Shown here piece after piece: positions 1 through 11,554 of a stretch of 64,000 nt of DNA. The stretch is taken from positions 21,689,187 to 21,753,186 of the forward strand of contig NC_085866.1 of NCBI RefSeq assembly GCF_034702125.1, written 5' to 3'. A program made the position numbers and the translations under genes. The notes under the pieces are model-generated. The model was not told the DNA's origin and did no database searches. It worked only from the letters and a program-made list of their open reading frames with translations. Within the stretch, counting starts at the first letter, position 1. Every line of letters starts with the position of its first letter. This DNA comes from Engraulis encrasicolus (Eukaryota > Chordata > Actinopteri > Clupeiformes > Engraulidae).

Positions 1-18
1 ATTCTACTCAGTTAAACC

Positions 19-633
19 CAGGGCTAGGCTGGGTGAGAAATAGGGCCCGGGCACTTTTGGTTTAAAGGGGCCCCTCATAATAAGCGTTGCAGAACTGATT
101 CACAAATTTTCTTTACATTTCTGAAAATAGGGGCCCACGAGGGTGCGGGCTAGGGGTGTGCAAAATAATCGTCATATCGATGCATCGCAATACTTACTTT
201 CACGATACAATGCATCGATTCATGACAAGGTATCGTGATACTTATTTTCTCAATATACTGCATGGATTCATGACAATTGATTATTTGATAACAATAAAAT
301 TCTATTTGCCACAGGTTGATTTTGTTCAGTAGAGAGTAGGTAATATTTCTGTTGTGATGTAAGCTCTCTCCCAGATGATAAAATGCTTAAATAGAATGAA
401 CTGTCTTATGAAAGCTACACAGCAACTGACAAATAAGCTGTATTTTACACATTTACTGAAGTAAATATCGCAATGCATCACAGTAGTACATGAATCGCAA
501 TGCATCGTGATAGAATCACATCTTGGCATGTGTATCGTGATGCGCATCGAATCGTGAACCCTTTGCCAATACCCACCCGAAGTGCGGGCCCACCAGGAAA
601 TGCACGGAATGCCAGATGGCCAGTCCAGCCCTG
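19..633. mobile_element. hAT-like non-autonomous element (outer)
   Basis: The ends form terminal inverted repeats: CAGGGCTAGGCTGG on the left and, reverse-complemented, CAGGGCTGGACTGG on the right. Flanks are GTTAAACC (11-18) and GTTACACC (634-641), an 8-bp target-site duplication with one mismatch, as expected for hAT transposition. There is no transposase. A second element sits inside at 151-581. Confidence 0.75.
151..581. mobile_element. hAT-like MITE nested in the 19-633 element
   Basis: It is flanked by a perfect 8-bp duplication GTGCGGGC (143-150 and 582-589). Its ends are imperfect inverted repeats rich in ATCGATGCATCG-like palindromes. Removing it and one duplication restores continuous host element. 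It has no coding capacity; the short reading frames here are chance. Confidence 0.7.
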
Positions 634-649
634 GTTACACCTGCCTTTT

Positions 650-1270
650 GACTCTGCAGTGGCTAGTCAGTCTTTTAGGCAGTCACTCGCAAGCCATGTG
701 GGGCTCTTTCCATTATCCAAACTCCCGTCCTCCCTTGTGCTTGTGGCCTTGTGATGACGTCACAAGACGTCATTGACGACAGAAGTTTAATTCAATATCT
801 TGCAAAAGCGCAATTCAAAGGTCATTTTCTCATTTGCAATCGGGAAGTTGAATGAGGAAAAGTCCCCCTGAAGTTGTGGCTATAGGCTGACTAAGTCACG
901 CCCTCTACTTCCTGGTTCATGGGACAGAGGGAGTCAAAAAATGATTACCGGGCTTGAAAATTTGTGATTTTTGGATTTGTGGTGCATAGGTGGAGGTCCA
1001 AGGTTTGGATTGGTGTCAAAAAAACACTCATTTTCAAGCCCAGTAATTATTTTTTGACTTCCCCTGCCCCATGAAGCAGGAAGTAGAGGGCGTGACTTAG
1101 GTGCCCCATAGGCTGTCTAGTGGGGAAACGTTATTGTTTTCTCCACGGAGGCCGAGGAGGCGTCAGCAAAGCGCAGGGCCACATAAGCACAGGTTGAGGA
1201 CGGGAGGTGAGGAGAATGGAAAGAAGCCACGGACTGCACCTAGACACCTCTGGCAATGAATTACTGTTGC
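650..1270. repeat. Degenerate inverted-repeat element
   Basis: The segment around 701-747 (GCTCTTTCCATTAT, then CTCCCGTCCTC) reappears in reverse complement around 1174-1225, with a second palindromic element (890-1107) in between. This looks like an old inverted-repeat transposon with a younger guest. The outer ends could not be fixed. Confidence 0.4.
890..1107. mobile_element. Palindromic MITE
   Basis: CTAAGTCACGCCCTCTACTT on the left is matched by its exact reverse complement near 1077-1100, and the arms continue inward through GGGCTTGAAAAT and its complement. ATAGGCTG occurs on both sides (882-889 and 1108-1115), an apparent 8-bp target duplication. The transcript could fold into one long hairpin. 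Confidence 0.65.
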
Positions 1271-1282
1271 TGCCACCAGGGG

Positions 1283-1559
1283 CAGGGCCGTATTAATGCA
1301 CACAGGCTATATGGCTGCAGCCTAGGGGCCCCCACCTGCCAGGGGGGGCCCTGATTGGCCAAAAGTGAAAAATTGCAGAATTGTGACAAGATTGTAGGCC
1401 TACTCTGTGGTGCTGAGTACTGTCAGCAGACATGTTATCCTTAATTCCTATCTTGTAATTATGACACTGTCTATGTAAATTTGGCACGAAATTTGTTCTC
1501 CGTGGGGCCCCACAACGGCCTGTAGCCTAGGGGCCCCAGGCCATCTTAATCCGGCCCTG
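1283..1559. mobile_element. hAT-like MITE
   Basis: Ends are CAGGGCCGTATTAATG and, reverse-complemented, CAGGGCCGGATTAAGATG. A perfect 8-bp duplication ACCAGGGG lies at 1275-1282 and 1560-1567. Related copies occur at 40262-40385 and 55733-56036, where the inner segment has expanded into a tandem array. Confidence 0.85.
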
Positions 1560-1737
1560 ACCAGGGGCGTGTAGATTTCTTGGCCAGACAGTCGATGATG
1601 GCTTTATTCCCCTTCTCAGCACTCTGCAGAGTGGAGACATATGTCTCATCCTTTCACCACCGGCTCTGACGGGCGTCTGGAAATGAATAAACCTGAACAC
1701 AGTGTTGGCATCGGGATGGTGACACAGGAGAGAATGA

Positions 1738-1976
1738 CACACATACACACACATGCACACGTACAGTACAGTACACACATACAATACACACACATGCACA
1801 CAGTACACACATACAGTAGGCCTACACAGTAAATGTTGCGGTGTTAATTCAACACTTAGAGAGTTCATTTGAGTCCAAATGATGTCAAATCAACTCTCTA
1901 AGTGTTAACTGAACACTGCAGAATTTACTGTGTACATATACGCACCCACACATGCAGCACACACACACATGCACAC
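1738..1976. repeat. CA-rich minisatellite, left half
   Basis: Repeats of the type ACATACAGTACACACACATG are present. The array resumes at 3982 beyond a 2.0-kb hAT element, so one minisatellite was split by that insertion. A small TA-flanked palindrome (1825-1932) also lies inside. Confidence 0.75.
1825..1932. mobile_element. TA-flanked palindromic MITE (Tc1/mariner-type)
   Basis: It is bounded by TA on both sides (1823-1824, 1933-1934). Ends are CACAGTAAATG and, reverse-complemented, CACAGTAAATTC, with inner arms AACACTTAGAGAGTT and the complement AACTCTCTAAGTGTT. A TA duplication and near-complete palindromy suit a Tc1/mariner-derived MITE. Confidence 0.7.
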
Positions 1977-3973
1977 CAGTGGTGGACGAAGTACACCAGT
2001 TATGTACTTGAGTAAAAGTACAGTTACCTTGCATTGAAAACTACTCAAGTAAAAGTGAAAGTATTCACCTCACTTTTTTACTTGAGTAGAAGTACAAAAG
2101 TATTTGCCGTCAAAAATACTTAAGTACTAAAAGTAAAAAGTAAAAACTTAAAAATGAAGCCTTTGGTGCAATTTTAATATTTAAGTGTTGTAGGCCTAGT
2201 TTGGTCATATCTAATTAAATATCCTCTGATTTGCATAGGCTATAGGCTACCAACATGTTAGAACTAGGCCATAACAGGCCTCAGAAACACTGTGGAGTAA
2301 GTCCATGGATGTTGTAGCATCAGAAGTTCCTTTTCACCTCTCTAAACATTTAATACATGCCCAAAAGAACACATGAAAGGGCCATTAATATTAAGAATGA
2401 TTAGGCTGAAATTGATTATATGCCTATTAGAACAACTACAATAATACCCCCCAGCCGTAGGCCTACAGTCCAGTATAGGCCTACTTTTTTGTGACAGCAA
2501 GGAGTTAGAGTAGTAGCCAATAAAGTACTTTATGTTTATTTTTTGTTATAATTATGGTTTCGGTAGACCTCTTCTTCTTCTTATTATTATTATTATGTAG
2601 TGTTTGGTTATGTTAAGGTTGGCTTAGGCCTATGTATGAACAAACAGACGTCTTGCGACTAAGCTACCTTTAAAGATAGGAACATCTTCATATACTTGTA
2701 ATGGTCTCTATTTGCTAGATGCCAATGATTTGCAATAGCCTACTTGATACAACTTAATTGGAACACTTATCTGTCTGATCATGAAAAAGCCTTTTGTGCC
2801 TGTGCACATCACTGGGCCAATATTTAGCCAAAGTCCACTTTTTTCCTTTTTTTAAAAACTTTGTTACTGTTGTTTTTTACAACCTCACTTTGGTGGTATT
2901 GCCAGTGCATTTCATATCCACTGTAGCCTACTGACCTGACTTAAGGATAAATGTTGCAAGGATACATGTAGCCTCACTTTGCAACAGGTGGGCATGGCAA
3001 TGCTCATGTAAAGATACAAACCCTTTACACAAGCCTCTTATCCATAACGTTGAAGCAAATATTTTTTTTCTATTAGACAAGTAATTGATATCCCCAACTA
3101 CTTCAGAAAATACTGCAATGTATTGAGGGGAAAGAATGCTATCACGGAGTTGTGTGCCTGGATGGTTTGGAATAAGCAGCATGTTTAGGCATCATGTGTA
3201 GGCCTACTTGACTCAAGAAACCAACACGCTACAAAAGCGGCAATTATGTGACTCTATTGTAAGCCATTACACAGATATAGCACAGCAAGTCAAATAAGCA
3301 GTAGGGCCTACATTAAGTATCAATTCGCTGATTATTCAGTTCAAACGCGAAGTCTATCTGACAAATTTCGTCTTGTCAGGCGAGTGCAGCCTGCGAGCTA
3401 AACCTCTCCCCCCTCACACAACGAATGCGCTAATATGCCGCCTAATATGCCTACACTCTAACAACGTTATTGTCGCCTGCTTTATTGTTTTGCTGTGCTT
3501 TCCGCGTGTTACTAGAAAGTATCGTTTCTTCTTATTTCAATTCGTCTCGCAAGTCACAACAGTGGACACATCAGTGGTCTTGCTCTGCTCATTTTCCTTC
3601 TAAATCTAATTCTGTACAGTAAAGCTTGTTGTCACGTGACACATTACAACCAATCACAATGGCGAATCTCTGAGTCTGCCAATCGGATTCAGTTTCACTT
3701 TCTTCACACAAGCGTGAAATCTCAGATTTCATTTGATCAGGGCATTAAAAGTGAATTAATTCACCTGCCTTGTGTCGCCTTAAATTAAATAAAAAAGGAA
3801 CGAGTGTTTCTGTAAATGTAACGAAGTGAAAGTACTAAATTTCGCTTTGAAATGTAGTGAAGTAAAAGTATAAAGTCTTACCAAATAAAAATACTTGAGT
3901 AAAGTATGAAAGTATGAAAATGTTACTTAAGTACAGTAACGAATTACATTTACTTCGTTACTGTCCACCACTG
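1977..3973. mobile_element. 2.0-kb hAT-like non-autonomous element
   Basis: Ends are CAGTGGTGGACGAAGTAC and, reverse-complemented, CAGTGGTGGACAGTAACG. The perfect 8-bp duplication ATGCACAC lies at 1969-1976 and 3974-3981. Subterminal regions are dense in AAGTA/TACTT motifs, typical of hAT transposase-binding clusters. No transposase frame is visible inside. A 601-bp relative is at 15423-16023. Confidence 0.85.
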
Positions 3974-3981
3974 ATGCACAC

Positions 3982-4340
3982 ATACAGTGCAGACATACAG
4001 TACACACACATGCACACATATAGTACACACACACAAGCACACATACAGTACACACACATGCACACATACAGTACACACACATGCACACATACAGCACACA
4101 CACATGCACACATACAGTGCAGACATACAGTACACACACATGCACACATACAGTACACACACATGCACACATACAGCACACACACATGCACACATACAGT
4201 ACACACAAGCACACATGCAGTACACACACATGCACACATACAGTGCAGACATACAGTACACACAAGCACACATACAGTACACACACATGCACACATACAG
4301 TACACACACATGCACACATACAGCACACACAGTACACAGA
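3982..4340. repeat. 24-bp minisatellite (CA-rich)
   Basis: About fifteen tandem variants of a roughly 24-bp unit, ACATACAGTACACACACATG plus CACA-type filler. This repetition yields long but meaningless open frames on both strands. It is the continuation of the array at 1738-1976. Confidence 0.85.
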
Positions 4341-4564
4341 TGTGCGCACACACTCACATGCATGCACACACAGATGTGTGCATACACACGCACACACACA
4401 CAGACACACACACACATAGTGATGGAGAATGTTAGAGAGAGAGACAAAAACAGAAAGTATGAAAACAATAGAGAAACTCAGACATGCATGCACACATAGG
4501 CCTATGTAAGTACTCGACCACCACCAAAAACACACAAACACACAAACACACATACACACACACA

Positions 4565-4620
<56 letters not shown>
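4341..4620. repeat. CA microsatellite, compound
   Basis: Interrupted CACACA runs, the longest near 4566-4618, with a short GAGAGA patch near 4435. There is no gene content. Confidence 0.9.
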
Positions 4621-4622
<2 letters not shown>

Positions 4623-4854
4623 AAAAGAAACAGAACAGAAGGGCAGAAGGTCTAGCATAAGGTGTGAAGAGAGAGAGGGGGGGTGTGTGTGTGCAGGACC
4701 CAGGAGTAGCAGCAGGTAGCAGGCAGCGGAGGAATATTTATTGCTGACTTTTACGGTAAAGCCAAGGGGTGTTTACAAGGCAACGCACGCAGCTCACAGA
4801 GCAGCATCTCCACACAGAGATTAATGGAGCGCATCCACATCCCATCCCACCCCC

Positions 4855-5290
4855 TATCGCAGACCACACCACTATTCTCTTCTTCTGTTGGACCGCGCTT
4901 GAGGTTTAGTACTAGTGTTGTCTACTAAAGTTGGTATGGCTGGTACGCTTCTGTTTTTGTGAAGCACTTCAAACTGTTTACTAGTTTACTATGAAATGCA
5001 TAATAAACCAACAATACATTTGCCTTGTCTTGATTGAGACACATTTGTTTGTAGTGACATGCTCCAGTTGCAAGTCTACATCCCCCCCACCCCACATCGC
5101 ACCCCAGACCACTATTCTCTTCTCCTGTACCATAGGACTGATCTCAAGTTTTAGCTCTAGCGTTGTGAAGCGCTTCAAACTGCCTCTTTCTATGAAATGC
5201 ATAACAAACGTACGTACAATAAATGTATCTTGCCTTCATAGTGACACATTTGTTTGTAATGAAATGTTCGGGATGCAAGTCTTTGTTGGT
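4855..5290. repeat. Diverged tandem duplication, unit about 230 bp
   Basis: The segment from CCACTATTCTCTTCT (about 4870) through GTTGCAAGTCT (about 5076) is repeated from CCACTATTCTCTTCT (about 5109) through GGATGCAAGTCT (about 5282). Both copies share CTTCAAACTG, ATGAAATGCATAA and GACACATTTGTTTGTA. The 4621-4854 stretch before it shows no feature. Confidence 0.7.
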
Positions 5291-5379
5291 AACATAGCCT
5301 AGTGTAGTGTGATTTAGCAGGCTGACCTCATAGATGGACAATTGTGGGACTTGTGACACATATTTTTCCCTTAATATGG

Positions 5380-5579
5380 ATACTGTACATGCATTGTGTG
5401 TGAGTGTGAGATAGTCAGACAGGCATACAGACATATAGATAGGCAGAGACACACAAGCAGGCAGACAGACAGAGGGAATCAGATAGATAGGTAGCCAGTC
5501 AGTCAGTCAGGCAGGCAGGCAAGGAGACAGACAGACAGACATTAATAGGCCACATTGCATCCCTTATTACAGAGAGCAC

Positions 5580-5637
<58 letters not shown>

Positions 5638-5702
5638 AAAGGAAGAAGGCAGGTGAATCGACAGAAACAGAGAGAGAGCAAGAGAGAGAGAGAGAGAGAG
5701 AG
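5380..5702. repeat. Compound simple repeats
   Basis: GACA/GATA/GTCA tetranucleotide patches (5410-5545) are followed by a TG run (about 5583-5636) and a GA run (about 5672-5702). Confidence 0.85.
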
Positions 5703-5794
5703 ATTTATGGATCTGTGCTGTAGCTTGTTGTTCTCTTCTATTCCTCTTGTGTGTGTTCTCTTCTACTCCAACTGTGTGTGTGTGTGCGTGTGCG

Positions 5795-6094
5795 CAGAGG
5801 CGGACTTTCCATTAGGCAAACCTAGGCAATTGCCTAGGGCCCCGACCAAATCTGTCCTCCATAGGGGCCCCAACTGTCACACCAGTCGCAGTAAACACGC
5901 AAAAATGCAGGCTTGATCTTAAAGTGTCACATTAATGTGTCACATTACTTTACTTATGTAAAGTAATCAAAGATCTGTATGAGACAAAACGTTTGAATGG
6001 CACCAAAACACAGAATGTTGTGTCTACATAATGACTTTTGAGGGCCCCTTGTTAATATTTGCCTAGGGCCCCAAAACGACTAGATCCGCCCCTG
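5795..6094. mobile_element. hAT-like MITE
   Basis: Ends are CAGAGGCGGACTTTCC and, reverse-complemented, CAGGGGCGGATCTAGTCG. The subterminal GCCTAGGGCCCC occurs at both ends in opposite orientation. Flanks CGTGTGCG and CATGTGCA match 6/8, both differences being transitions, so it is an aged 8-bp duplication. Confidence 0.7.
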
Positions 6095-6333
6095 CATGTG
6101 CATGTGCGTGCGTGTATTACGCAAAAAGAGTGCAAAGTCACTTGCCAAATTCTGTTCAATTTCTGCCATAATACGAAGCTTGTCCATTTGGAGACGGAGA
6201 TGCCATATCTATCCATAGAGACTAATGGACTTATTATTCTGATTTCATCATACTTGCCAATCTGCAGAATATTTCCTTTAATGTTTGGATCTGTAATCCT
6301 TCCTTCCCTCTGTGATCCAAATAAAAGCCTACT

Positions 6334-6487
<154 letters not shown>

Positions 6488-6694
6488 GAGACAGAGGAGG
6501 TGATGGTGGTGTTGTAGTTGTAAATACATCAATAAAAATGTTGGTTATTATATAGTAATATATGTGATGAATTCGGTGCCCACAGATGAATGATGAGCGT
6601 GCTTATTTCAGAGAAAACTAGGAAATCAATTTTAAAGCTGTCGTAAGCACAATCCACAATACAGCCAAGTATTCAGATGATTACTGGACACTTC

Positions 6695-6699
<5 letters not shown>

Positions 6700-6786
<87 letters not shown>
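6700..6786. repeat. TG microsatellite
   Basis: About 43 uninterrupted TG units. Confidence 0.95.
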
Positions 6787-6787
<1 letters not shown>

Positions 6788-7929
6788 CAATATCTTATCT
6801 TAAAAATAGAACCATATACAGTAAGACCAATTTAGCTCCCTCAGCAATCTTGAAATCTTCTTTGAATCACCAAGATCTTGAAAAAAAGCAAACAAGACAG
6901 GACTTCCAACCTGCTGTGGTGGGAGTGTGTGTGTGTGTGGGTGAGTCTACTGCTACTGAGGATGCTGACGCGGCATATTTGGAGTATAGTGGCAATTAAC
7001 GATGCTATTGGCCTATTGGGGGCGTACGTTTGGGATGGAGCAGCCAAGACTGGCCTGGGTCACTTGGCTGCATCGAAATCAGTCAGGTCTTTTATTTGGA
7101 ATGCTGACTCGGCTGGAAAAAGGCAATTCAAAAACGGGGTTGCATAACAGTGAAACTATATTTAAGTTGCATCTCACCAAATAGAGATGGGATTTATGGC
7201 TCTGTGTGACGGGATCCGGATCATAGTTGCTCGTTCCTTTCAAAGAGCTGTCCAAAATGTTTGGTTTAAAATTTGGCTTAGCCTTTTCTGCCCTCGACCA
7301 GTTGCAAACCAAGGGAGGTGGGTCAACCATGCCGTTTGAGAATGTTAGTTGTTATGGTCTTGGTCAGACCAAGTCTCGAAGAGATTTGAAAGTCATGATA
7401 ATCAGGCTAGCACTGCAGGGCTGCAGCATACAGGTGGTAAGCAGTTGGTAACTAGAAGGTTCTCTCTTTGGCGACCACAAAAATGTCCTCCTCTTGAAAA
7501 ACACCTCTTTTTTTAAAAAAAGGCTTTAATGTAACTTACTGTTTGTTCACTTTTGCCCTGATGAAGGCTCTGTATGAGGCTGAAACATGTTGGCAGTGAT
7601 TTTAAGTCTTTTAAGTTCATATATGAATTTGTGCTTATATTAAAACAGGTTTATTTTCATAAGAACAGTACCTTGGCAACCTGCATGTTTTTGTGAAATT
7701 ACATCCAGTCTTCTTAGTTTTAGATTCCACAAATGTTGAGTAAGCAGTTTGATACGCTTGCGAACTGGGCTCTCTGCTGAGGGTTTTTGGCTCCAAACAT
7801 ACAGATTGCATTATAAGATGACACTGTATATCTCTCAATTATTCTTACATTATCAGAGCCAAAACTATATACATTGATTTTCACTCAACACATGATCTAC
7901 TACCAACAGGAATGAATAGTGCCCAGGGC
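6788..7929. other. Intergenic, no gene seen
   Basis: No reading frame here resembles a protein. Near 7557-7590 the phrase CTGATGAAGGCTCTGT followed by GCTGAAACATGTTGG resembles the conserved terminal motif of fish Penelope-like or related retroelements (compare 43190-43220), so a decayed tail is possible. Confidence 0.4.
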
Positions 7930-8075
7930 CGTAACCAGACATTTTCAAATACTGAGGTCAAATACTGTGTGCTGTACTGCATACTGTACATTTAGAATGC
8001 GTCAAACTCTTCAGCCAAAAAAAGAAATACCGAGGACATGACCGCTGTGTCCTCAATGGTAGTTATGCCCATGAT
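7930..8075. repeat. Possible hAT-like MITE
   Basis: The left end CAGGGCCGTAACCAG and the right end, reverse-complemented CATGGGCATAACTACC, look like weak inverted repeats. No target duplication is found. Confidence 0.35.
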
Positions 8076-8349
8076 ATTAGTGCTATTGCTCATCGTTACC
8101 ATAAGCAATTCCTTTTCATCACTGATTACATAACCTCAATAAATAGCAGGAATGTTTGTGAATTTACCGTAAGTTTTTATTGGTAGAAGGCATCAACGCT
8201 GACTTAACGTTGATTACTGATTTTACAAAAATGTTGCAACATTTCACAATAGTGGTACTAGAAATACAGTAGATAAAATCACATAGCCTACCGTACATGT
8301 AATGCACATAGTAGCCTATGTCATTTGGGCCCAGTCCCAATTATGACTA

Positions 8350-8610
8350 ATAAAGCCCAGTTCACACTAAAGATTTGCGACAAGACGGGGCGAGGCAGAG
8401 AGTTGCAGCGATGAGTTGCAGCTGTGTGAATTAATCGTTGCAAGGAGTTGCAAGCAGTTTTCAAATATTGGTCATGTCAAATCGCAGTCGCAAGGTTTTA
8501 GAACATAAACCACTGTGATGTCTCGTCACCTGCCTAGAGGACACGCCTTGTGGCAGGCATGTACTTTTCATTTTATTTTCTTAGTTATTGCCTCCATAAA
8601 CTGGGCTTCA
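8350..8610. repeat. Possible MITE
   Basis: AAAGCCCAGTTCACAC on the left and the complement of CATAAACTGGGCTTC on the right suggest terminal inverted repeats about 260 bp apart. The interior is GTTGCA-rich. No target duplication was identified. Confidence 0.35.
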
Positions 8611-8744
8611 GCTACCAGTTGCTACAAGAGCAGGGTCATCCCTCTCAACCTTCAAGAAGCTATTGCAGCTATTTGCTTCCCTGCATAATATAACTAACTC
8701 TACTCACCTCTAATCATGAATACTAACCTGCACTACATTTCCAG

Positions 8745-8850
8745 CCTGACACACCAGACTAAATGTGAGATTTATGTGAATATTTAGTCTAGGCCCAATC
8801 AATTAGACATCGGAAGATTGTTGATGGGAACAACCCATTGTTTTTCAAAC
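8745..8850. repeat. Fragment of the MITE family seen at 32082-32456
   Basis: It shares AATGTGAGATT, ATTTAGTCT, CGGAAGATTGTTGAT and GAACAACCC with the fuller copy at 32082, in the same order. The right half is missing. Confidence 0.55.
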
Positions 8851-9352
8851 TGTGTCTGTGCTCATAAATACAGGGGTGTCACCAGACATGGGTCCCTTGA
8901 AAGAAAACAATTTCGATACAACTTTTACATGTCTGAAAATTTAGATGTTTGGTCCCTGGTCCAGTTTTTCCATAGCCTCTAACCACTGTGCTAGTCCCCT
9001 GTCCTTTCCTCATCTGTGCTCCACAGCACAGCAGTAACTTTCAGTGAACTATCGTTATATAAACACCAGTCCACCAGTGATGGGGCAGAATCCAAATAGC
9101 CTCTTTATTTTGTATTTTACAATACAATACAACGTGTATTTATATAGCACAGACAGAATCACAACTATGAAGTTCATGACTCAAAACGCTTTCAAAATAC
9201 ACCCACATACTCACATACACACATACATACACACACACATACACGTTCCCACATTCACACAACAGCTCAGGAGGCTGCCGTGTGGCGCCAATTGATTCAA
9301 GTTTGCCAAACTTATTATGGATTAATAGCACATTAATGCATAGACAAAACAC

Positions 9353-9699
9353 TTGGTAACACTTACCTTGACAACGGCGTCATAAGCATGTCATTAGAGT
9401 GTCATAATAGTGTCAAGGCACAGTTATGCTATGCATGTGTCATAGACATTATGTCCATGACATAAACATTTTATGATTGTTGGCCTTAAGTGACATTCGG
9501 TTAAATGCAAAGACAAAGGTTGTCTTTGCCGACAAAGGTTGTCTTTGTCATAACCGAATGTCACTTAAGGCCAACAGTTAAAAAATGTTTATGATAAGGA
9601 CATAATGTTTTTGACTTATCTATGGCTGTGTCACGACACTATTAAGGCACTGTAATGACATGCTTATGACACCAGCGTCAAATAGAGTGTTACCAAACC
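9353..9699. mobile_element. Long palindromic MITE
   Basis: Ends are TTGGTAACACTTA and, reverse-complemented, TTTGGTAACACTCTA. Inner arms GTTGGCCTTAAGTGACATTC and the matching complement, plus repeated GACAAAGGTTGTCTTTG at the centre, make almost the whole 345 bp self-complementary. Repeated GTCATAA-type motifs line the arms. It ends about 600 bp from the stop codon of the receptor gene. Confidence 0.7.
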
Positions 9700-10310
9700 C
9701 TTTTCAGGGTAAAGTTGTAGTAGGCCTACAGATGTCACAGGCAGATCCTGGTCTTATTTTAAGAGCTTTGCTGCTCTCTGCTGGCTACATAGGTTATTGA
9801 CAGAAAAACGACAGGTGTTGAGTTGGCGCAACAGTATTGCAATGGAAGACTTTCACTCAGCAGTCTTAAATTTGTCATATCTTGTAACTTAACTGCTTGG
9901 TTACACCTGCGACAACAATACTGATGTATTAGTGTATGCATATATTAGTTATCTACACAGTACATTTATAGCACAACCACCAAACAATTACATGCCACAC
10001 TACTAAGTTTGTCATCACATTTTGTCACTGTATGCCAAAAGAGTGCAATATTCATATGCCTTGCCATATAAGATATCTGTTTTACCAGTATAGATGTAAT
10101 AATTCCAACGATGACGCGTATGACGATACGATTGTTTTCTTCCTAGTCTTCATAGTCACCGTTGGCCCATAACGGTCGGTTTTAAATTGTGTCCAGCGTC
10201 CAGTCACTTACGCAGAAAGCACTTTCGCACTTGAGCAGAAAGAAAACGTTGCTTTAAAGAGTAAATTCAATGAAATTCGTTTCCAAAACGTGGTTTCACT
10301 TCTTGACAAA

Positions 10311-11321
10311 CTAGAATCCTCGTTTCAAAATTGTCTTGAAAGCCTTTCGAAAACTCTCATCAAAGAAGGCGTACAGGAATGGGTTGAGGCAAGAGTTGGC
10401 GTAACTCAGACAGGTGATAAAATAGGACATCCCAATCACCAACGGACTCGGGGACAGATCTGTGCTGAGCACGACAATGGTGCTCAGGTGGAACGGAGTC
10501 CAGCAGAACAAACACAGCGCTAAAACCATGAACACCATCAGGGTCGCCCTCTTCTTGGCTTTCACCAGCGCCCTGGCGTTTGGGTTAAGCTCCATGGTCC
10601 TCAGTTTGTACAGCATGGCAATGTACAAGACACAGGTCGTGGACACGGGGATGACGAAGCCGAGGACCAGCGTGTAAATGCGGCTGGCCTTGAACCAGAG
10701 ACCCTCCGGATTTGGGAAGAGGAGGACGCAGCTTGTCCTGTTCCCTGCGTCATCCGGACTGACGTAGATGCCCGCGAAGACGGTGAACGGCAAGACTATA
10801 ACGATCACCAGCGCCCACACACAGATGCTGACAGCTTTGGCGAACCTGTAGGTCCGATGGGGTATCTGCTGCAAGCGCACCGTGGATAGCACCACCAGGT
10901 ACCGGTCCACACTCATGACCGTAAGGAAATAGATGCTGGAGAAGATGTTGCAGTGGTCTATGGAGAGAATAAGTTTGCACAGCGTGTCGCCAAAGGGCCA
11001 GCTGTTTAACAAATGCTCGGCAATGTTTATCGGTAGAACAAGTGTAAAAAGTGCATCAGCAATAGCCAGATTCAGGATGAATAAGTTTGTGACTGTTTTC
11101 ATGTTGGGCGCTTTTAAAATCACGTAGATGACTGCTGAATTGCCCGTCAGTCCCACCGCACAGATCAACGAGTAAACGACGGGTAAAACGACGTAGAAGT
11201 CCGGATAGAGGGGCCAGGGTGGAGAAGAGCAGTTTAGTTTGGTTTGGTTACTCAGAACGTAGGGCTCCTTGGAGATAGTCCAGTTGGAAAAGAAAGTGTA
11301 GTTTACACAAATGTCCTCCAT
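10311..11321 (-). CDS. npbwr2: Neuropeptide B/W receptor, type 2 (class A GPCR)
   Basis: A 336-residue, seven-helix plasma-membrane receptor. Residues 1-43 carry four N-glycosylation sequons (N7, N13, N25, N30). Helices lie at about 44-69, 80-104, 116-138, 163-183, 216-238, 260-284 and 294-318. Visible class A landmarks are D89 in helix 2, D122 in helix 3, DRY 139-141, the C115-C198 disulfide pair, CWTP 273-276 and NPFLY 313-317. Stretches such as NMKTVTNLFILNLAIAD and LSYANSCLNPFLYAF are family signatures, and IAEHLL, IFSSIYFL and WFKASR match type 2 rather than type 1. From family knowledge it binds neuropeptides B and W, couples to Gi/o, and acts in feeding and neuroendocrine circuits. I chose the ATG at 11321 because it has A at -3 and G at +4; an in-frame ATG at 11333 adds four residues in a weak context, and the open frame running to 11393 crosses a splice acceptor. 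The nearest AATAAA on this strand is far downstream at 9104-9109. Confidence 0.93.
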   Translation of the reverse strand: MEDICVNYTFFSNWTISKEPYVLSNQTKLNCSSPPWPLYPDFYVVLPVVYSLICAVGLTGNSAVIYVILKAPNMKTVTNLFILNLAIADALFTLVLPINIAEHLLNSWPFGDTLCKLILSIDHCNIFSSIYFLTVMSVDRYLVVLSTVRLQQIPHRTYRFAKAVSICVWALVIVIVLPFTVFAGIYVSPDDAGNRTSCVLLFPNPEGLWFKASRIYTLVLGFVIPVSTTCVLYIAMLYKLRTMELNPNARALVKAKKRATLMVFMVLALCLFCWTPFHLSTIVVLSTDLSPSPLVIGMSYFITCLSYANSCLNPFLYAFFDESFRKAFKTILKRGF

Positions 11322-11346
11322 CCTTTTTAACATCCAATGACACAGC

Positions 11347-11554
11347 CTACAAATACAAAAAGAAAACAAAGTGAGAACGTGTGAAACACACAAAAACCTT
11401 TATTATGTGTACATGAACAATTTGTATATAAAAATGGCACGTAGATTCAGCCAAAGACAAGTGGACCATAAATGGCATTCTTGTGCGTAACCGGTGACTA
11501 TAACGTTACCATTATTGTAATATATATATATAATTTGAAACAGACATGTATTAC
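11347..11554 (-). other. Probable 5' UTR intron of the receptor gene
   Basis: Read on the minus strand, ATAAG|GTAATA at 11555/11554 is a good donor. A pyrimidine-rich tract ending TTTGTAG at 11347 is a good acceptor, 26 bases before the chosen start codon. This gives a 208-bp GT-AG intron. The call comes from signal inspection; no transcript is available. Confidence 0.6.

Noticed and set aside
3914..4658. Long open frames across the CA-rich minisatellite on both strands
   Set aside because: They come from a stop-free dinucleotide-like repeat; composition is only His/Thr/Cys/Val-type repeats and overlaps on both strands.
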